Source of the DNA: Prinia subflava
Lineage: Eukaryota > Chordata > Aves > Passeriformes > Cisticolidae
Length of the DNA stretch: 64,000 nucleotides
Direction of reading: 5' to 3'
Assembly (NCBI RefSeq): GCF_021018805.1
Contig: NW_026960609.1
Span: 124,001-188,000 of the forward strand
Part shown: in pieces, positions 1 through 10,691 of the stretch
Position numbering within the stretch: position 1 is the stretch's first letter
How the letters are laid out: each line of letters starts with the position of its first letter
The notes under the pieces: generated by a model
What the model saw: the letters and a program-made list of their open reading frames with translations, nothing else
Databases searched by the model: none
What the model was told of the DNA's origin: nothing
Program-made: the position numbers and the translations under genes

Positions 1-1742
1 GACTCAAAATACATCTCCAGGAACACCGGTGCCTTCCCAGGCACAGCAAAAAAACTGAAAGGGGAGCGCGGGTCCACCCAGCGCGACGACCCCAATCGGG
101 TGGACCGGGCAGGGAACTCCAAAGGGGGTCAATTGGATGGACATTCTACACCAGACTCAAGAACACCTGAACATGATATAGCAAAACCTATTCTCACCAC
201 CTCTTCCTTTTTTGAACCCTACAGGTTGCATCTCACCAAACCATTGTACCTGACGGATAGGGACTTCCATTTTGTGACCATAGACCCAAAGAAGTTACAT
301 CAGTGGCCAATGACCGGCTAAGGTAAGTTCATCGTCGTCGGTGATTGCAAATATACTCCGCAGGAGATTGAGGTAGTCCCGGGGACACTTCACAACAACC
401 CCAGGGCCCTCATTCTCTGGCTGCGCTGCACTCATCCGCCCACATTTTTACCCGAGGGCCAGGTCATCGCACAAGCAATTCCTTATGGTGACCCAGAACA
501 TCTTACCTTTACTGTAAATGCTGTACATCACATTTCCACCCGTAAGCCCTTAGTGCGATGTACGCTCACTGTGGGAGATGAATCGGTAGATAAAGATCTT
601 GTTTTTGACACAGGGGCAGATATTACGCTCATTCCAACAGCGGAATGGCCGTCGCACTGGCCCCTAGAGGACGTGGACGGACAGATCCAAGGTGTAGGAG
701 GGTTCCAATCTGCAAAACAGACGAAAAACGTGGTAAAAATTACGGGGCCAAAAGGACAATTGGCTGCCATCCGTCCTTTTGTTTTAGATTACAAGGAACC
801 CCTGCTTGGAAGAGACCTCATGGCTCAGTGGGGGGTCACAATTGAAAATCCCGACCCCTCGCAAAATTTTCAGGCACCGGCTGCTGAGAAGCGCCCGACC
901 CTCAAACTGAATTGGACGACAGATAAACCAGTCTGGGTTGAGCAGTGGCCGCTAACAAAAGAGAAATTACAGGCGCTTGAGGAGCTCGTGGAGGAGCAAT
1001 TAGCTAAAGGTCACATCGTGGAGACCAATTCTCCATGGAACTCGCCCGTTTTTGTCATTCGAAAGAGTGACAAAAAATGATGGCGCCTCCTCCACGACCT
1101 CCGCCAAATTAACGAAGTAATTGAAGATATGGGGTCTCTCCAACCTGGGATGCCTTCCCCAACCATGCTGCCACGAAATTGGAATCTGGCTGTAATTGAC
1201 ATAAAAGATTGCTTTTTCCAAATTCCTCTACACCCGGATGATGCCCCGCGTTTCGCCTTCTCGGTTCCTTCCATCAACCGAGCGGCCCCAAGGAAGAGGT
1301 ACCACTGGAGAGTTCTCCCGCAAGGGTTGAAAGCCTCCCCGGTGATGTGTCAGCAGTACGTCTCTTCCTTGCTGTCCCCTGTGCGCGCAGCCACGGAGGG
1401 GGTTGTCATCCACCACTATATGGATGACATCCTCGTTTGCGCGCCGACCGAAGATGAACTTATGCGAGCGCTTGACCTTGTAACCAATTCGTTAGTTGCT
1501 GCAGGGTTCGAGCTGCAAAAAGATAAGATCCAAACGATGCCACCCTGGAAGTACCTGGGCCTGGAGATTGGTAAGAGGACCATTGTGCCTCAAAAATTGG
1601 AAATTCGGACAAATGTCCGTACCCTTGCGGACGCCCATCAGCTTTGCGGTGCCTGGAATTGGGTAAGGCCCTACCTAGGTCTGACCACCGAGGATCTAGC
1701 CCCTCTTTTCAATTTATTGAAAGGGGGAGGGGAGCTCAGTTC
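1..1742 (+). pseudogene. ERV A, 5' part of pro-pol (protease and RT fingers/palm), broken
   Basis: This is the left half of a retroviral pro-pol region whose start lies outside the window. An N-terminal linker with a possible dUTPase-like tail (around 440-490) is followed by the aspartic protease, with the catalytic DTGAD at 607-621, and then reverse transcriptase, with YMDD at 1417-1428. Protease and RT share one frame. That frame is closed by TAA at 319-321 and TGA at 1078-1080; the aligned relative ERV C is open at both places. Coding stops at 1742, where ERV B has inserted, and resumes at 10692 in the right register. Family: avian beta/alpha-like ERV by RT and integrase motifs. The protein cannot be made from this copy. 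Confidence 0.9.
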
Positions 1743-2545
1743 TCTCAGGGTTGTAGTTTTCCTGAGATTCTCCCTGGGGTTGCTGGCCCCAAGGTAATAA
1801 GGGTCTCCCAAGGTTGCTGTTCCCTAGGAGTTTCCCCTGGGTTGCTGTTCCCAGGGGTAATAAGGTTTTCAGTCTTCTCTTTGCCCTAAGTGTTACACAC
1901 CAGAGGTAGAGACGACAAACTGAGTCCGCCAGTGCACATTTCCAAGGCCGTTTATTCCTCATTATCTCAGTCCTTTTTCAGCTCTGCCAAACACTTCCCT
2001 GGCAGGGTACCTTATCTTAGTTCTTTCTCAGCTCTGCAAGGTGTCTCCGCAGAGCAGGACACGCGGCGGACTGGGCGGATCAGAGAGCTCCGTACCTTAT
2101 GTACAGTCCCCTTGACCCAACCACTGTCCGAGACGTATTTTTTATTTACAAAATTTTACCAATACCTACTACCTTTACTAACATGTCAGTTCTATTCTAA
2201 GCCAATCTCTAAAACCCAACTCAGCACAAGATGGGGGACGAGAGCAAGAACAAGGAGGACAGGGGCCACTCCCCAATTCCTCCATCTTGTCTCTTCAGCC
2301 CCATATGCTAAGAATCCTAATTTCTATATTTATATTCTATAAAAAACTATCCACTACTTATTTCAAATTCTTAGGATTTGTGATTCTTCCTGCATGTGAG
2401 TGTTCACTCCCATGGACAGGGATCAGAGGCAGTGTCCTCCTGGGACCTGTGTGGGTCTAACTGACCCCCCTGTACAGATCCCAGACCCCCCTGTCCGGTC
2501 TCCAAACCCTCCAGGGTGGGCAGAGGGATGTTCTAGACTCCGACA
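1743..2545 (-). repeat. ERV B 3' LTR
   Basis: 803 bp. By eye it differs from the copy at 9892-10691 at about nine places, including a 4-base length change near 2196. The minus strand holds an AATAAA near 1955. Its low-coordinate edge abuts the CAGTTC duplication. Confidence 0.9.
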
Positions 2546-2839
2546 TCTCCCCCTCCTCTTTGCAGTAAAAATGCTTCTCTGACAACTCTTTTCCTGGCCC
2601 GCCGTATGGTTTGAAGAAAACACGGCACATACATCAGAAGAATCACAAGCTTCAACAGGAAATACACACATACTCTCAAAAGTTCCCTCTACCAAGATAA
2701 AAGGTTAAACACATTGAACATTCCATCCATTCAAGGCTCAGTTCTTATAATAAGTTGGTTCACAGCCTTTTTCCAGTTGTCTTATGTTCTCATGATATTC
2801 CTTCAAACTTATTTACTTGTGTCTCAGCATCAGCAATGA

Positions 2840-4060
2840 ATAATCAATTGCTGTTCTGTTTTTGTCTCACACTGTCAATATCAGTTAACAAATCATTCAG
2901 TGTAAGAGAAGTGGCATGGGCATACTTGTTCTGACAACAGCCCTTTTGATCCAATAGTATTAAAATCATCCCTGATACTGTCTGCATTACCATCACAACT
3001 TGGATCATATTGTTCAACAGATCTTTCCTCTCTTGCTCTTTTATCAATGTCATGCTGGGTGTTAACATGTGTTAACAAAGAACATTTCTTGTTGCTGCAT
3101 GGACCATCCTTGACATCTGCAAGAAGCACAGACTGAATCCTGTCTTCAAAAATGAAAAGGATTTCTTTCGGGAATAACATTGAAACCTGGCTTGCTAGTT
3201 TATCTGATATCTCAGTGTAGTTACACTAAGGTGATGCACTTTTACAAATCATATGATTTGGAGTGACGTCTACGATATTATCTTTTTTGTGTCACTCCAG
3301 GAAAGACCAAATTTTCTGCAAAAATTCTCTTTTGCTGAACCAAAGGTTTTCATTTTCGAGGTTCACAAAGAACCATAGAAAAGAATTTCATTTGAACATC
3401 CCATTTGCCCACCAGGTTGAAAATGAACTGTGAAATTGCTGGAGGGATGTTCTCTGGGATCGACTACTTGTTCAATCACCTGCCTACTAACAAACTCATA
3501 AAACATGATGAAAAGTATTTCCCTGATCTTGAGTATGTCAAATGAAAGATGCTCAGCTCTGATACATTGGCCAGAGTTTCCCAACCATTCTTCCTTGACT
3601 GAATCATGGGCAAAACCACCCCACTGCCCAAGACAATGGGTGAGAACACAATGCACAAGTATAACACTTGATTAAACTGCTTGTTCAAAGGCCTCACTCT
3701 CTGTGGGAATATCTGAAATGCAACACCACTCAAGTCCCAGAGAAATCCCAAGTCCCAAAATCTTGTGCATTCCAAACGAAGAAATGTCTGCAGTCTTGAC
3801 AGCCACGTCTGTGTGCCTGCTTTTCCATTTCTGGACCAACGCCTGATGTCGTTGACTTTGGCAGAGGTTCTCATGCCTTGCTGATGCTCATTTTCGGCTC
3901 CTGTGAAAACACAAGCACAATCCCTGCCCCAAACCTTAAATTTAAATGATTTTCCAATCCATCCTGTCTCTGGGTTTCTGCTCAAGACTAAAGGATTCTC
4001 TTCACGTTTCTCTTCCCGTTCCACTTGCTGCTCAGTGAAGTGGACACTACAAAAAAACTT
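2840..4060 (-). pseudogene. ERV B env remnant
   Basis: Minus-strand pieces read, from high to low coordinate, as an integrase C-terminal-like stretch (about 3990-3890), a surface-protein start (about 3600-3370) and a transmembrane-subunit piece (about 3060-2850). The last has an RxxR cleavage motif (AREER) followed by a short acidic/Cys stretch that aligns with the ERV A env around 13340-13380. The pieces lie in different frames with stops between them. The assignment rests on motif order and similarity to the ERV A env. This is a dead gene. Confidence 0.6.
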
Positions 4061-5800
4061 ATCAAAAGTTTAAAACATACTATTTTTTCCTCAGCATTCT
4101 GCTTAAATTTACACTCAGCATTCCTCCCCTCTCCTTTTGCATCATGGAGGTTATTTCAATTTTTTTGAGATATAAAACATAAGTACTATAAAGCATGACA
4201 AAAGAATTCTATAAAGAAATGCTCAACACAAAGGAAAAATTCGGCATACCAATGAAAATGAAATGTGATTATCAAATCATTTGTGCCATTACCTCAGAGA
4301 CTGCAAACTGCTGAAACACTTTCCTTCAGTGGAGATCCCGATGTTCTTTCCCAGGCAAGACATCAGGTCTCACGACAAAGTTGATTCAGCTGTTATATTA
4401 ATAAGATCAAATTGCCAAGTCAAAATAACTTGCCTATTATTTTTTGGAGCAGAGATCTCTGGGCTTTGTTGGCAAACAGCATCCGTCCAAGTTAAAATCA
4501 GAGTTTGGCCAGAACTCAAACTTCAAGTTGGAGTGATGCTCTTTAGCACATTCTCCAAATAAATCCTCTAACAACGAGCATCAAATGCCCCAAATACAAC
4601 AAACTGTCATAACGTTTTTACATAAAAGAAACATTTAAAATTTAAGATGAAAAATTGATCAGATCACTCAGGAGCTAGTCTTTTCTGGAACTTTTCTTGA
4701 AAACAGTTGAATACCAATTGGAACAATCACAGGATCAACAGCTGATGGAAAAATCATCAATGATGCTTCAGGTATCTCTCTCCAAGACCTTCTGAAAAAC
4801 ACTTAAAGATTTAACAAACTGAAATGCAATGTCTCTACTCACACAAGAGGTACCAAAGCAAGCCCAAAATCTCATTTCAAGTGAAATGCATAACACAGTT
4901 AAAAATTCAAATGAAACTTCAAAAGGACAAGCTAAAACATTGCATAAAACACACAAGATTGATTATAAAAGAGACAAATTATATACTTAAAATGAAACTT
5001 AAGAAAAAATTCTGACTTGCACTTAATAATACAACTACATTTGTCAACAACAGCATTTACGAAATACTTAAATGGTTAAAAAACAAATAGAAAAGATTCA
5101 AAATTACAAATGCCTTTTGAAAAATCCTATAAATAAAATACAAGGCATAAAAGCTTAACGGTAATATTAACTTACAAGTACTATCAATTTTTATATATGT
5201 TTCCATACTATATAATCAATGTATCAATACTTAACATGTTAAATTGCATTTCAAAACTCTCATACACTTATTAATTTAAAATGAAACACAAAAGACTGAA
5301 ACAATTCATAACCAACAATAAAATCAGGGATCTAACAAATTGTATCTTCTCCTCAAATCTTATTTATCAATGTTCCATCATCATCATTTCAGTTGAAGCT
5401 GTTTCTTTGTTGAAGAAAAATAACTAAACTTTGCATATTAAACAAACATACCTTCTATAAATTGTAAATCACCTTTTAAATCAACAAAGACTTGAATTCA
5501 ACATAAATAAAGCTTGATAAAAAATCTACAACTTGCAGTAACCTTATAAAATCCATATATAATTAATCAATAAAATATAAATTAATTACTAATTAAACTT
5601 CATGAAACTCAAATACAAACTTAATTTAAACTCATCAGGGCCCAAACTTGAAATAAATTTTAGAATGATATATTTAACAATATGTAACTTAAACTCGAAC
5701 CAAACCACACAAAAATTTCAACAACAGTAAAATGTGGAAACATAACTCATATTAACAAATAATGATTAACTCTGGCTAAAAGCTCATCTTCATTTCATTT
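4061..5800. other. AT-rich unassigned block inside ERV B
   Basis: About 1.7 kb of strongly A+T-rich sequence, with many AAACTT and TTTAAA-like words, lies between the gag and env remnants, where pol would be expected. I saw no RT, RNase H or integrase motif on either strand and no long ORF. It may be pol decayed beyond recognition or foreign filler. Confidence 0.6.
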
Positions 5801-6069
5801 TCTATTTTTCTTCTTTATGATAGGATGTCCCTTTCTCACATTTTGTGTTTCTCACACAATGATGGATTGCTCCACAACAAAGGGACAAATGATTGTATTT
5901 TCTTATTCTGATTTTTTCTTACAATGTTCACATGCTGTTCTGTTGAATCACTTGTTGAAGTGCTGTGAGAATTCCTTCATCCCGGGCTTGGAGGATCTTT
6001 TCAAGCTGGTTTCTTCAGATGCCTGCCTGCACTGATGTGCCGTGCTGAGGTGTGTCCACTTCACTGCAT

Positions 6070-6144
6070 GCCTTCACCATCTCTGCCTTCAACGTCTCTG
6101 CCTTCAACGTCTCTGCCTTCAACGTCTCTGCCTTCACCATCTCT
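6070..6144 (-). repeat. 15-bp tandem repeat, five units, in the ERV B capsid
   Basis: Five consecutive 15-mers alternate between two near-identical forms (CACCATCT and CAACGTCT cores). In the capsid frame they encode repeated KAETL/KAEMV units, so expansion kept the frame. Confidence 0.9.
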
Positions 6145-6324
6145 GCCTGAGACGATCGACCAGGCATTGCATTGATGATGCATCTGCATTCTGCGTTGGC
6201 ATTTCCAAACGCAAGGAATTGAAGCAGGTGTAGCTTTGCTATTTCATTGTTTACTTGCCTGTTCATTGTCTTGGTGAGGCAACCAGGGAATGACATGAAA
6301 GACTTTGAAGGTCCTTGCTGGATT

Positions 6325-6362
6325 ATTATATATGTATATATATGTATATTATATATGTACAA
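6325..6362. repeat. TA-rich simple repeat
   Basis: Alternating TATATATG/TATATG units directly upstream, in minus sense, of the capsid remnant. Confidence 0.8.
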
Positions 6363-7039
6363 ATGTTTTCAGGTGTTTCAATCGATGGAACTTACAAAAT
6401 TGTTTTTTGTGGTGTACTTCTGATGTCTGCCTGCACCTGTTGTGGCAAATCCCTGGCTTGAATTTTGGCTCTGTCATGTGGTATGTCCCCTGCCACCTGC
6501 AACATGGTGAGGGTTGCATTCACTCCCTGCTATTTGTTCCTTAGTTCATCGAGGGCTTTCCTCCATTTAGCATTCCTTCAAAAACTGTTTGAAGTACAGA
6601 AATTTCAAACCCTTTTCTCACATGACTTTCTTTCAATCTTTGAGCACATCGTGATACAATTGCCCCTATCTTGAGTTTTCATCCTGTAGATCATAAGTCA
6701 TTGGTAACACAATACTTTCCATGCTTCACTATATCACAGTTTTTCTCTTTCAGTGTTTTCTTTTTGATTTCTTTGCAGTCTGTTATAACTCTTTCATCCT
6801 GTGGATTTGCAGGAATGTGATTCAATTGCTATTACCATGATGCTCTTTCTTCCATTTTGGAGCTTGCTAACATTTCTAACTTTTCTCCCTCTCCTGGATG
6901 AGGAGTGGATATTGTAAATCATTTTCCCCCTCCTCTATGAGGACTGGGGCATTACTTTTTCTGTGCTGCACATAATACCTATGTGGCACGGTGAAGGGAA
7001 ATCACAGCTGAACTTGCCGCTGACCCAGCAGGTAGCCTT

Positions 7040-9640
7040 GATGTAAATGTGTAGGAATTATTTGCAGAGGATTCAGAAAGGGTGTGACTACCTTATGCTG
7101 GAAGGAGTGATTGAGGGAAATGCATTGCTAAATTCGGATAAAATTCCAGAGCACAGTCTTTCAACTGAAGAAATAATTGCTTTTTTTTTATATAAAAAAA
7201 AATCTTTTGAAAATAAAGATGATTGTGATTGAGTGGCAAAACAAGCTTGGGCTACAGTCCAAAAATCATGTGGAGTTTGAACTGACTTGCTGTCACCAAC
7301 GGTGAATATTTGCTGCTGCTTCTGAGCTAGCATATCTTGAACTTTGTTGTCTTCAGGAGTTAATGGAGGCTTCCTTTGTTACTATTTTTGTTGTTGAAGC
7401 TGTGCAATCTGCTTAGAAATTGTTGCAATGCTTCTGTTCCACCATGCATGGTGGTAATGCTGAACCGGCTGGGTTCAGTTTCAGCTTGTCCGGCTAGCCA
7501 GGCCGTTTTGACTGAGCTGAGGGATTTGGGCTTGATAAAAAAAACATCGAGGGGTCCCTGGCACGGCCAATCCGTGCCAATGTTGTGATACAACGGACAT
7601 ATTTATGAAAAATTCTTTGCCCTGATCACTGCAGCTTTTGCGCGTTGCTGCGTGTTTCTTATAAATCTTAAATGTCATGTGTTGCCATCATGCAACATCA
7701 TCTTCCCCTCTCCTTTCTGAGGATGGGGACTTATAATCTTTGTGATGCATGCTTTAAAAAGCTGCACTTTCACAATTTTGTCACTCGCGTAGCTCCGGCT
7801 GGGTGCTGCGAGCATATTTGCTGCTTAGTTTTAATTATTTCTATGCCTTGGCATTGCTGCATAATTGCTTTTAATTTCGATTGTGCACCGGGGTTGCTGG
7901 GGGACCTCCCACCGCCTGAGCACTGCTGCTATGAGGGAATAGACAAAACGCCCGTTGCGAGGGGGTGGGGCAGGGGGACGGTGCCCAGAGGGAAATCCCA
8001 CTCTGGCCCCACCTTGCCCCTGTCTGCGCCGGCATGGGGGCGTGGAATGAAACGCCTTCGGCGTGGCCACGCCCCTCCTCTGCCTACTCTGGCTTGGCAA
8101 AGCCCGAAAAGACGCGCTCTGTCTGCTCTCTCCCGGGGTCCGCCCCGCCCTAATCTGCTCTGGCGGTCCTTACAAATGCCGCCGGTGCCCGTGCTTCCTG
8201 CATCCCCACAGCTTGTGCTGGAGTGGTGCCCCCAGTCCCTGCCTCGGTTTTCACCATCCGCGACATCAGCGTGCGCCCTGCCCACGCTTCCGCATTCCCG
8301 CGTCTGCGCTTCTGCATCCCCGCGTTCCCGTGCTTCCGCATTCTCGCGTTCCCGCGCTTCCGCATTCCCGCGTTCGGTGACCGCTGCCTGTGATCCTTGT
8401 ATTCTTTTCCCCTTCGTCTCTCCCTGTCCCGCTGTGGGGGGGGGGGGGCCGGGGGGAGGGAACAGTGCTTTGTCCTTCCGTGTTCGATGTTTGGAGGGAG
8501 GGAGCTTTGGGGACATGGAGGCGGGGTCTGTGTTGGACTCCCCGCGCCTCCTTCCCGGGGAACGCGTATCGTGGCGGACGGGGAACGGGGGGGGGGGGGG
8601 GGGAAAAAACGGGGGGGGGTGAGGGAACAAGCCTCCTTTTGCTCGCGCTGTGCCGCGGCACTGCCCCGTCTCCGCCTCCCTGCTGGGGAGGCAGCAGCCT
8701 CTGCCACCGGGCGCACGGCCAGTGCCGCGGGGTCCGCAAAAGCTCGCGTGGCGCGACCCAATCCCGGCTTCCCCGCCTCGCGATGCACGGCGGCACCGCC
8801 GGCCGCTTTCGCTCCAGCTCTGAGATGTGCGAGCACGCACGGCCACTAAACCTGCTCTGTATTCTTGGTGCAAACAGCATTTCATAAAAATCACTCAGAA
8901 ACAATTCATTCTCCTCACTTTCTTGCTCTGACCGATTCAAAAGCGACTGTGAAAGCTTGCCTTCTCCTTAATGTATTTCTTCACCCTGTTTCCAAACTCT
9001 CTTCCCGGCTGTTTCCTTCCCAGTGCAGGGCGTCTGCGGGGCGCCCTCCCCCGCGCGGTGTGTCCTCCCCCTGCCTTGGTGGCACGGCTGGTGTTCCGTC
9101 TGCCCTCTCCCCTCTTTCCCCTTTTGTTTTGCAGTGGGGGATGGGGGAGCTGCGCTGCACGGCCGCGGGCCGCCCACTTCAGTGTTCTTTCTGGGGTGCA
9201 GGGTAGGGTGCAGAGTGGGGGATGTCCGAGGAACTGTTAGAGACTGCTTTTGAGCGTCCCCTCCCTTTTCTGGCGTTGCGGTCGACATGTGGGCTCGCTT
9301 CTCAGAGGGCTGGGAATCTAATTCCTCTTTGCCTCTCTGCTGTCGTGGGAGTTTTAATTCTTCCCTGGAATTCTGTAATATGGTTTGCAGCAGTGCACTT
9401 GCCAATGCCATTAATTTGAGAGCTTTTTTTTTTTAATCTCTCCTTATTGCATTTTGATATAGTGTTTTTTTGTTCACCTCTTTCCAAAATTCTATCTGGA
9501 ACTTTAGTTCCGATTTGTGTTGTAGGATTGCGAGGCAAACCCATTATTAGAGAGCTGCTGGCTCTTTCAATTGAAGCCGCAAATTATGCAGCAGTAATGC
9601 TTTGCCAAGTTAATAAGATACGTAGCTATTTCTGGAATGC
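7040..9640 (-). pseudogene. ERV B degenerate gag N-terminal and leader region, GC-rich
   Basis: By position this should hold matrix and the spacer part of gag. The stretch 7900-9250 is very G+C-rich, Pro/Arg-rich in all frames and carries long G runs (8435-8450, 8587-8604, 8611-8620). Long open frames exist on both strands, but they reflect base composition and none has a recognisable domain. Around 7040-7640 short minus-strand frames look capsid-like but are interrupted. I cannot assign a defined gag start. Confidence 0.4.
8283..8380. repeat. GC-rich minisatellite in ERV B
   Basis: Imperfect units of about 15 bp built on CATTCCCGCGTTC and CTTCCGC words repeat about six times. In the minus strand they give an Ala-Glu-Arg-rich repeat. 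Units differ by one or two bases. Confidence 0.85.
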
Positions 9641-9871
9641 ATTACCCCCGTGTTCTGGGTTTTTGACCGGTCTCACCTAGGTGCAGTCTTTCCTGGCTGT
9701 GGAACTGGAACCGGTGTTGTCCCTTGCTGTCCGGCAGCTGTGGGATGACGCAGCCCTGGGCCCCTGGGTCCACGTCGGTCCAGCTGAAGTTCCAGAGTCG
9801 GCAACTGCTGAGTCTGTTCTTATCTTCTAAGGGTGGAGTTTTTGTCTTCTTCTGAGGGTCCGTGGCTGCTC
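9640..9871 (-). promoter_or_regulatory. ERV B leader with probable splice donor
   Basis: Untranslated leader between the primer-binding site and gag in minus sense. A CTAG/GTGAGA donor-like site reads on the minus strand near 9672-9682. No ORF with known domains. Confidence 0.4.
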
Positions 9872-9889
9872 GGAGGAGTTCGGGCACCA
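9872..9889 (-). promoter_or_regulatory. ERV B primer-binding site
   Basis: The minus strand reads TGGTGCCCGAACTCCTCC, two bases after the 5' LTR end. This is the position expected for tRNA priming. I do not assign the tRNA. Confidence 0.75.
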
Positions 9890-9891
9890 AT

Positions 9892-10691
9892 TCTCAGGGT
9901 TGTAGTTTTCCTGAGATTCTCCCTGGGGTTGCTGGCCCCAAGGTAATAAGGGTCTCCCAAGGTTGCTGTTCCCTAGGAGTTTCCCCTGGGTTGCTGTTCC
10001 CAGGGGTAATAAGGTTTTCAGTCTTCTCTTTGCCCTAAGTGTTACACACCAGAGGTAGAGACGACAAACTGAGTCCGCCAGTGCACATTTCCAAGGCCGT
10101 TTATTCCTCATTATCTCAGTCCTTTTTCAGCTCTGCCAAACACTTCCCTGGCAGGGTACCTTATCTTAGTTCTTTCTCAGCTCTGCAAGGTGTCTCCGCA
10201 GAGCAGGACACGCGGCGGACTGGGCGGATCAGAGAGCCCCGTACCTTATGTACAGTCCCCTTGACCCAACCACTGTCCGAGACGTATTTTTTATTTACAA
10301 AATTTTACCAATACCTATTACCTATACTAACATGTCAGTTCTCTAAACCAATCTCTAAAACCCAACTCAGCACAAGATGGGGGACGAGAACAAGAACAAG
10401 GAAGACAGGGGCCACTCCCCAATTCCTCCATCTTGTCTCTTCAGCCCCATATGCTAAGAATCCTAATTTCTATATTTATGTTCTATAAAAAACTATCCAC
10501 TACTTATTTCAAATTCTTAGGATTTGTGATTCTTCCTGCATGTGAGTGTTCACTCCCATGGACAGGGATCAGAGGCAGTGTCCTCCTGGGACCTGTGTGG
10601 GTCTAACTGACCCCCCTGTACAGATCCCAGACCCCCCTGTCCGGTCTCCAAACCCTCCAGGGTGGCCAGAGGGATGTTCTAGACTCCGACA
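9892..10691 (-). repeat. ERV B 5' LTR
   Basis: 800 bp, about 99% identical to the 3' copy. The high-coordinate edge abuts the second CAGTTC duplication. Confidence 0.9.

Larger units (their letters stand above)
5817..6362 (-). pseudogene. ERV B gag remnant: capsid C-terminal half with major homology region
   Basis: The minus-strand frame at 6362-6015 has the retroviral capsid major-homology-region pattern (QGPSKSF, then a Phe/Leu-rich helix, then LAFGNANAEC and an AEMVKA-type helix). It matches the arrangement in the ERV E and ERV C capsids here. A five-unit 15-bp tandem repeat interrupts it in frame. Downstream, at 6000-5817, a nucleocapsid-like stretch has lost its zinc-knuckle spacing. 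The frame is short and closed on both sides, so this is a remnant. Confidence 0.7.
1743..10691 (-). mobile_element. ERV B: complete LTR element inserted antisense in ERV A
   Basis: Two near-identical LTRs (1743-2545 and 9892-10691) flank about 7.3 kb. The 6-bp duplication CAGTTC lies at 1737-1742 and 10692-10697, and removing the element restores the ERV A RT frame, which proves insertion. Orientation is minus: the minus-strand LTR starts TGTCGGAG, a primer-binding site follows the LTR at 9872-9889, and gag and env remnants read on the minus strand in the order gag (high coordinates) then env (low). The interior is badly decayed and no pol was recognised, although the LTRs differ by only about 1%. 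This is most simply a defective element mobilised in trans. Confidence 0.9.

Noticed and set aside
7672..8940. Long Pro/Arg-rich open frames on both strands
   Set aside because: Stop codons are scarce because of G+C content; no domain, and overlapping frames on both strands are equally open.
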